Assembly: GCA_964607755.1 (NCBI GenBank)
Contig: CAZSMC010000075.1
Coordinates: 1 to 19,862, forward strand
Origin: CAZSMC01 sp964607755
GTDB taxonomy: Bacteria; Zhuqueibacterota; Zhuqueibacteria; Residuimicrobiales; Krinioviventaceae
Direction: 5' to 3'
Length of the DNA stretch: 19,862 nt
Under the pieces are notes generated by a model, which was given only the letters and a program-made list of their open reading frames with translations, was not told the DNA's origin and searched no databases. This document shows positions 14,848 through 19,862 of the stretch, one piece after another. How positions within the stretch are numbered: position 1 is the stretch's first letter; each line of letters starts with the position of its first letter. A program made the position numbers and the translations under genes.

Positions 14848-16262
14848 ATAAAATTCACCATTTTTAAAACAGTCATGAGCAGGGCTAAAAATCCAAGACC
14901 CACAATTCCGACAATGAGGCCGGGGATAATCATATCCCGTGTTGTGATTTCGCCTGTACCGTGCGCCATGGCATTTGGCGGTGTGCTGATCGGCAGCGCC
15001 ATAGCCAGTGAAGCGGCAAGAGTTGCTGTGAGAATTAACATCTTGCTGCCTCCGAGTGGAATAATGGATGGCAGACTTGCGCCAAGAGCAGAGATCACCG
15101 GCAGCATCAGATTGGCTGTAGCTGTACGTGACATAAATGTTGCGCACATAAAAGTAATGAGCGCTGCTATAGCAACAACAATAATAGGAGGCAGGATTTC
15201 GAATTGAATGGCGTCAACGATATGCCGGGCAAGACCGGTCTGTTCCATCGCCCGGCCAAGGGCAATGCCGCCAGCAATGAGCCACAGAATATCCCAGTTC
15301 AATCCGCGCATGTCTTTGACAGTAATGATGTTTGTTAATGAAAACACCGCCACCGGGATCAACGCAACGGTGTAGGAATTCATGCCATGGATGAAATCTG
15401 TGAGCCAGAGAAAAATAGTCACTGCAAAAATGATATAGACTGTAATGGCTTTCCAGTGTCTGATGAACGCCCCCTTTATCATCATCTCGACTTTTGTTTT
15501 CCGGGACGGATAAAAGTGCCAGATCAAAAGCCAGCAAAAAAAGATATTTACCAGTACAAAAGGAACGCCAAACGTCATCCATTGGGCAAATGTGACAGCG
15601 TTTTTGCCGGTCAAAAATTGCAAGGCAATAGCGTTCGGTGGCGTTCCAATGGGCGTGCCAATGCCGCCGATATTTGCGGCAAACGGCACGGCCAGCGCAA
15701 AACCAACTTTGCCACGGTCTTCCGGTGGAAAAGATTTTAAAACGGGAGTTAAAATCGCCAGCATCAACGCTGTTGTGGCTGTATTGCTCATAAACATCGA
15801 AAAAAGCGCCGTGGATAGCATGAGTCCCAGCATCATGTACTTTGGCTGCGCGCCAAACGGTTTGAGCAGCACTCTTGCCAGATTAATATCGATCCGGTAT
15901 TTTGTGGCTGCTGCTGCCAGATAAAATCCGCCCAGAAAGAGCATAATGACAGGTGAAGCAAAAGAACTCATGATATTTTTGTAATTGAGCGCAGCATCCA
16001 GATCGATGCCTCGCGCAAACCAGATCAAAGATGCATCGGAAATGGTTACTATCTGCAGTACTATGATCAAAATTGACGTGGCATAAATGGGTACAGGTTC
16101 GAGCACCCACATCAACAATGCGCACACAAAAATGGCAATCAAACGGTGCTCAATTACAGTCAGATCCTGAATGATCCATTCTGGTGGGAGCAAGAGAACG
16201 ATCACCGGCACAAGAATGACAATGAAAAGTTTGAACGCTTCAGGTTTGATAAAAAAATGCAT
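14844..16262 (-). CDS. SLC13/DASS family anion transporter (dicarboxylate-like)
   Basis: The 472-residue membrane protein has about eleven hydrophobic segments and the two-fold DASS pattern. First-half motif Ser159-Asn160-Thr161 (FMSNTATTALML) is followed by IGTPIGTPPNAIA (201-213). The second half has FMSRTATANLMLP with Ser378-Arg379-Thr380, then STPPNAMAHGTGEI (426-439). The family moves C4 and C6 dicarboxylates, citrate or sulfate into the cell, usually with sodium, through an elevator mechanism; the Ser-Asn-Thr motifs help hold substrate and sodium. The Asn to Arg change in the second motif is coded by CGT and needs two base changes from an Asn codon. Substrate and coupling ion are therefore uncertain. 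The gene starts 13 bp after the cotH-like stop, with only a weak ribosome site, and overlaps the HisKA gene. Confidence 0.9.
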   Translation of the reverse strand: MHFFIKPEAFKLFIVILVPVIVLLLPPEWIIQDLTVIEHRLIAIFVCALLMWVLEPVPIYATSILIIVLQIVTISDASLIWFARGIDLDAALNYKNIMSSFASPVIMLFLGGFYLAAAATKYRIDINLARVLLKPFGAQPKYMMLGLMLSTALFSMFMSNTATTALMLAILTPVLKSFPPEDRGKVGFALAVPFAANIGGIGTPIGTPPNAIALQFLTGKNAVTFAQWMTFGVPFVLVNIFFCWLLIWHFYPSRKTKVEMMIKGAFIRHWKAITVYIIFAVTIFLWLTDFIHGMNSYTVALIPVAVFSLTNIITVKDMRGLNWDILWLIAGGIALGRAMEQTGLARHIVDAIQFEILPPIIVVAIAALITFMCATFMSRTATANLMLPVISALGASLPSIIPLGGSKMLILTATLAASLAMALPISTPPNAMAHGTGEITTRDMIIPGLIVGIVGLGFLALLMTVLKMVNFI

Positions 16263-16275
16263 TTCGATGCCCGGT

Positions 16276-19200
16276 CTATCTCAGCACGATGCATTTGCGG
16301 GTTGTTTTAAAATGAGGAGAATAAATCGTGTAAAAATAAACACCGCTGGGCATAGAGTCAGCATTCCAGCTCATGTGGTGACGTCCTTTTTGCATCACGT
16401 CATCAACAAGCGTTTCGACGTGTTCCCCCAAAATATTGTAAATGTTCAAAGTTATATGAGCTTTAAAGGGTTGCTGCCAACTTAACGTCGTGACGGCATT
16501 GAATGGGTTTGGAAAGTTGCTGTTCAGTTGAAAATAATCGGGTTCGTTGTTTTTATCCCGGACATTACTGGACACATCATCTCTGCCTGGCGAACCATGC
16601 ACCTGAGCTGAGGTCATCCAATCGGTTGCTTGTTTTTGGTCACCCCAGGGAGTCAAGCGAACAGGAACAAGTGAGTATCCGTCTGTGTCAGGTCTAGTTG
16701 GCCACGGGGGGTCATCATCGTATTCGATATCGATTATTGTATCGCCGGCAGCACTGATCATTGTCAGACGTTCACCGCCGTTGCTCAAATTGCCCTGGTA
16801 TTCACCGAATGGTTTTATGCTGTAGCGTTCATGAAAACGGGAGGCATCAGACGCTAATACGATAAATTTATTGTGCTGCAATCGTGTGCCAGGAGAGAAT
16901 TCGAAATAGATGCCATCAATAAACGATGCGCCAGTTAAATATAATACCCCGGAGCTGATATTTTTTAACTCTAAAAATTCGTACTTGTCACCATCAACCG
17001 AATCCTGGTCCAGGGGATGATAATGAATTTCTGTGACGCTCAGTCCGGGCATTTCTTCCGGCACAGCAAGTGTTACCGTGTTCAGCGCACTCCATTTGTT
17101 GCGGGACAGGCTGCGGACTTTGAGATGCGTTGTTTTGTGGATCGGGATCGCTTGTGTGTATTCACGCGCCGAAGGAGAGATGAGCTTTTCCTGCTCGCCT
17201 GCCATTTGCCCGGTGAGCTGGGCGTTGATGAGAAAATCAGAACTGGACGTGTTGACGTTCAAGCCGTGAATCGCTAAAAGATTATCCCCGTCATTTAGCA
17301 CATCGATAAACTGTGAAATGTCAAACGTTTCTGCAGCATCAGCTTCGTGATTTTGGGTGGCAAATGAATTCCACTGGGTGCGTCCGGGAGCATTGGCTTC
17401 GGCAATACGCACGCCATTCAAGTAAGCGACAAAACCATCATCATACTCGATATTTAAAAACAGTGAATTCAGTTCGTCTATCGGTTGTGAGATGGTAAAT
17501 GGAATGCGGATATAACACGATCCGTTTGGCTCAGAGGTCTCGTCTTCGTGCATATACCCGGACACATTGCAGCTAATCCGGGATTGATAGCCGTCGCCGA
17601 GTTCGTAGCCCACGCCGCCAGGCTTGCCCGAACAATAGGTCCAGTCAGAGTCGTCATAATCCAGTTGCCGGCGCCATAACGAACTCTGAACTTGTTGCGG
17701 GACCAGAACACGTTTTGTATTATGGTACGGCAACAAAACACGTAAAGCCGATTCATCTCCGGATACGACAGCATGCGGGTCTGATCCATCGATAGTGTAA
17801 AATATTGTACCTTCTTTAGCAGTCATTGACAGTTGAAAACCCGGCTCTACTACACGATCATCAGTGTTAAAAGCAGGCGGATCGAATGGCGGATAGAGCT
17901 GTTTTTGAATCAATTGATCAAGAACCACATCGGTCCTGCCGGGAAAATAGTCTTCGAGGATCCAATTCACTGAAGGCAGCCAATGATCGTCCCGGGTTTT
18001 TGGCTGATGCGATTTGGCATCGCCCCAGCGCGCTGATTCAGCAATGATCGCTAAATCAATTTGTTGTTTCCGTTCTAAAAGACGATTCCGGCACGCTATA
18101 GGAGTCAAGGCGCCATCGTTAAAAAAATGTTTGTACACCCGGTCCGCAAAAATTAGCCGGTATTCAGGATGCACAGAAAGTTGTTGATGCAGCCACTGGG
18201 GATTAAACTTTTCTTTTCGCTGCCCGCCCGGATACGGACCTGTCCTGTCTTTACCGTTGAAATGAAATAGACTGTGTTCTGCATCGTGCCGAAAAAATTT
18301 AAAGCCGTCGGGCGTCACCCGGTTGTAAATTCCGTAAAAATTATTTGGATCCTGATTATTGCGGAAACTAGACAACGGTCCGTCAAAATCGCCGACATAA
18401 AAAGTGCACAACATATAATCGATCAAATTGTCCACATCAACAATTTTCGGCAGATCAGGATTCGGGCTACTGTCAGGATTTAATCCCAGGACTTTGAAAT
18501 AATTTTCGTTCGAATAGAATCCCTCGCTACAAAGTTCCCACAAATCATTCCAGATTTCCAGATTTCCATCTGTTGCTTCTATGTCGTAGGGCCTGCCAAT
18601 ACCGCCGTCAACTTTGACGACATCATAATCGTCCTCATCGCCGCCAAAATACGTTTCAGCAAAATCGGCTTCGGAACGCTCCTGGGTTTGAAAGAGTCCC
18701 CAGTACGTCCCGTTGATAAACAGATGATAATACCGGCTCCGAGTATAAGGTTGTCCCATATCTCGTTGGGTATCCCGGGAAAAAACATCCCGGAGAAACG
18801 TATTGCGATCGTCCCCCTGGTATGACCACGAATAATTCTGCGCTGTTCTCAAATCAATATGGTCAAATTCGTCAGCGCCTTCATTGTCGAAAAGTTCATA
18901 TTCCAGTTTACCTGCACCGTACTCGCGGCGAAAAAAATAACGAAAAGCGTGCTTTGGATTGCTGTTGTTCCGGCTCCAGCCGCCGCGAATGCGCACACCA
19001 CAGTTCACCTGAAAACCTTGTGTGCCATCAGGATGAATTAATTCGAGTGAACACTCGCGCTCCCATTGCTTGCCGTGTTCAACTGCATTGATATAAATCC
19101 CTGAACCGGGATCGAACAAATCATTTAAATTTAAAACCATGGAAAAGGTGGGGATATCCAGAAACGCATCCACAAGCTTTTCTTTGTATCGAGGATCATT

Positions 19201-19659
19201 CGTGACCTCAGGGTCCATGCCATAATCAAAGAAATGCCGGTTATTGTTCGACATGTTGATATCCGGCCATTCCGGCCCGGGCTTTCGCCCATCCGGTGAC
19301 AGGGCAGCGATGTGGTCTGGAAACAAATAGGTGTGCGTCACAGATTTTGTGACAGGCTGGTTATTGAGATAAGCCACTGCCCGGACACAAACTCCGGGAG
19401 CCGTATCAGGTCCAGGCAGGTTGGCAGGGTCCATCGTCAGTTTTAGCGGAGATGGCGACTCTGTGCCAAACGCCGTTTCCGGGTCTTTGCCGTCCAGGGT
19501 GTACTTTATGACCGCATTTTCTACAGGTGCGGAAATCGTTAATTCAAAAGGTTGCCGGTAAAATCCACGCCGGTGGGAAAACTCTGGAGTATTTTCCAAT
19601 TCCTGTGAAAAAAGCAGACTGGCACATAACAAAAGTAAAATGATGCCGCGAAAAAACAT
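16276..19659 (-). CDS. Secreted CotH-kinase-like multidomain protein with T9SS sorting domain
   Basis: The 1127-residue protein has a signal peptide (1-18, ending LLFSQ). In order: a chitobiase C-terminal-like beta domain (about 30-112, IKYTLDGKDPETA); a CotH domain (about 165-545) with FQVNCGVRIRGGWSRNN, HAFRYFFRREYG, FINGTYWGLFQTQERSEADF and FKFFRHDAEHSL, whose Asp458 is the likely metal ligand; and a second chitobiase-like domain (from about 605, FYTIDGSDP). The latter is apparently interrupted by a jelly-roll segment (about 650-815, IEYDDGFVAYLNG) and resumes at about 825-865. A lamin-tail domain (about 870-985) and a type A sorting domain (1045-1127, NFPNPFN, YNILGEH, SGVYFYTI) complete it. 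CotH proteins are atypical secreted kinases in spore formers; bacterial multidomain versions are mostly untested, so kinase activity is inference. AGGA lies seven bases before the ATG. Confidence 0.88.
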   Translation of the reverse strand: MFFRGIILLLLCASLLFSQELENTPEFSHRRGFYRQPFELTISAPVENAVIKYTLDGKDPETAFGTESPSPLKLTMDPANLPGPDTAPGVCVRAVAYLNNQPVTKSVTHTYLFPDHIAALSPDGRKPGPEWPDINMSNNNRHFFDYGMDPEVTNDPRYKEKLVDAFLDIPTFSMVLNLNDLFDPGSGIYINAVEHGKQWERECSLELIHPDGTQGFQVNCGVRIRGGWSRNNSNPKHAFRYFFRREYGAGKLEYELFDNEGADEFDHIDLRTAQNYSWSYQGDDRNTFLRDVFSRDTQRDMGQPYTRSRYYHLFINGTYWGLFQTQERSEADFAETYFGGDEDDYDVVKVDGGIGRPYDIEATDGNLEIWNDLWELCSEGFYSNENYFKVLGLNPDSSPNPDLPKIVDVDNLIDYMLCTFYVGDFDGPLSSFRNNQDPNNFYGIYNRVTPDGFKFFRHDAEHSLFHFNGKDRTGPYPGGQRKEKFNPQWLHQQLSVHPEYRLIFADRVYKHFFNDGALTPIACRNRLLERKQQIDLAIIAESARWGDAKSHQPKTRDDHWLPSVNWILEDYFPGRTDVVLDQLIQKQLYPPFDPPAFNTDDRVVEPGFQLSMTAKEGTIFYTIDGSDPHAVVSGDESALRVLLPYHNTKRVLVPQQVQSSLWRRQLDYDDSDWTYCSGKPGGVGYELGDGYQSRISCNVSGYMHEDETSEPNGSCYIRIPFTISQPIDELNSLFLNIEYDDGFVAYLNGVRIAEANAPGRTQWNSFATQNHEADAAETFDISQFIDVLNDGDNLLAIHGLNVNTSSSDFLINAQLTGQMAGEQEKLISPSAREYTQAIPIHKTTHLKVRSLSRNKWSALNTVTLAVPEEMPGLSVTEIHYHPLDQDSVDGDKYEFLELKNISSGVLYLTGASFIDGIYFEFSPGTRLQHNKFIVLASDASRFHERYSIKPFGEYQGNLSNGGERLTMISAAGDTIIDIEYDDDPPWPTRPDTDGYSLVPVRLTPWGDQKQATDWMTSAQVHGSPGRDDVSSNVRDKNNEPDYFQLNSNFPNPFNAVTTLSWQQPFKAHITLNIYNILGEHVETLVDDVMQKGRHHMSWNADSMPSGVYFYTIYSPHFKTTRKCIVLR

Positions 19660-19774
19660 ATAAATCCTGTTTTGTTTTGAAATAATAGAAACAAGTTAAG
19701 GAAAAATCAGTCAAATGTAAAGACGAATATTAATGTTGAAAACGGTGCATGAAGACCAGTTATTGCGTACCATC

Positions 19775-19801
19775 GCGTTACAAGGCTCTGCCTTGTAACG
19801 C
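19775..19801. repeat. Perfect 12-bp palindrome with 3-nt loop
   Basis: Left arm GCGTTACAAGGC (19775-19786), loop TCT, right arm the exact reverse complement (19790-19801). There is no T-run on either side, so an intrinsic terminator is unlikely. Palindromes centred on AAGGC-loop-GCCTT occur as dispersed intergenic repeats in several phyla (my general recollection). It lies about 115 bp upstream of the cotH-like start. Confidence 0.7.
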
Positions 19802-19810
19802 ACCCCAACT

Positions 19811-19862
19811 GCTAAAGGCTAAGTACAATCCAGTATTTACCCTGGCGGGGTTAGCTTTTAGC
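19811..19862. repeat. Inverted repeat reaching the window edge
   Basis: GCTAAAGGCTAA (19811-19822) and TTAGCTTTTAGC (19851-19862) are inverted copies with one mismatch, which would be a G-T wobble. The 28-base centre includes CCCTGGCGGGG. The right arm ends at the last base of the window, so the true extent is unknown. With the adjacent palindrome it may form one composite repeat unit. Confidence 0.55.

Larger units (their letters stand above)
19660..19862. other. Non-coding right end upstream of the cotH-like gene
   Basis: No coding frame is seen in these 203 bases. The part next to the gene (19660-19740) is AT-rich and should hold its promoter, but no -35/-10 pair with proper spacing stands out. 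The rest holds two inverted repeats, listed separately. Confidence 0.55.

Noticed and set aside
14848..15147. An open frame extends the HisKA protein by 100 residues upstream of 14847.
   Set aside because: The extension overlaps conserved transporter sequence in another frame and has a cysteine- and histidine-rich, non-domain composition. The ATG in the ATGA overlap is the natural start.
19660..19740. A promoter for the cotH-like gene (TTTACA or TTGACT with TATTAT on the minus strand).
   Set aside because: The best pairs have a 21-nt spacing or poor -10 boxes in an AT-rich stretch, so they are not better than chance.
19775..19862. The two inverted repeats at the right end were considered as an integron attC site.
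   Set aside because: The 7-bp core (GTTRRRY) and its inverse (RYYYAAC) are not found at the right places, and no cassette array or integrase is present.

Overview
This window most likely comes from a member of the FCB superphylum (Calditrichota, KSB1, Ignavibacteria or a similar group). Two large exported proteins end in the 'N-[FY]-P-N-P-F-N ... SG[VI]Y' type A sorting domain of the type IX secretion system. The gene content also fits: a DUF5107-TPR protein, CotH with chitobiase-like and lamin-tail domains, and an SLC13 transporter next to a cNMP-binding HisKA protein and a response regulator. Base composition is moderate and even, and coding density is high. I see no rRNA, tRNA, CRISPR array, transposase or phage gene. 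This placement is inference from gene families, not phylogeny.

Layout. (1) 1-193 is a non-coding AT-rich end with an inverted repeat. (2) 194-4676 is a minus-strand cluster transcribed leftward from a good sigma70-like promoter at 4709-4737: ispG, ftcD, a beheaded pfkB-family kinase remnant, a small exported SH3-parvulin protein, a family 2 glycosyltransferase and a YqaA/DedA-like membrane protein. Most junctions overlap or nearly touch. (3) 4738-5027 is a 290-bp divergent intergenic region with nested imperfect palindromes. (4) 5028-10949 is a plus-strand set: a 1117-residue exported DUF5107-TPR protein, an unrecognised exported protein and a T9SS-sorted M14 zinc carboxypeptidase. (5) 10950-11068 is a convergent gap. 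(6) 11069-19659 is a second, uninterrupted minus-strand run: cotH-like gene, SLC13/DASS transporter, cNMP-HisKA protein, response regulator, proB, proA. The gaps there are 13 bp, an ATGA overlap, 1 bp, 28 bp and 45 bp, so co-transcription is plausible. (7) 19660-19862 is a non-coding right end with a perfect 12-bp palindrome and a second inverted repeat that reaches the window edge.

How the genes may work together. IspG (isoprenoid precursors), FtcD (histidine to glutamate and C1 transfer to folate) and ProB/ProA (glutamate to proline) are ordinary metabolism. The most unusual module is the transporter-regulator set at 13548-16262. The HisKA protein keeps its phosphoacceptor histidine but has no ATPase domain, and its stop codon lies one base before the response regulator start. 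The transporter has Ser-Arg-Thr where the second Ser-Asn-Thr cation/substrate motif is expected. Whether this is a degenerate two-component system or one that uses a kinase in trans cannot be settled from the window alone.
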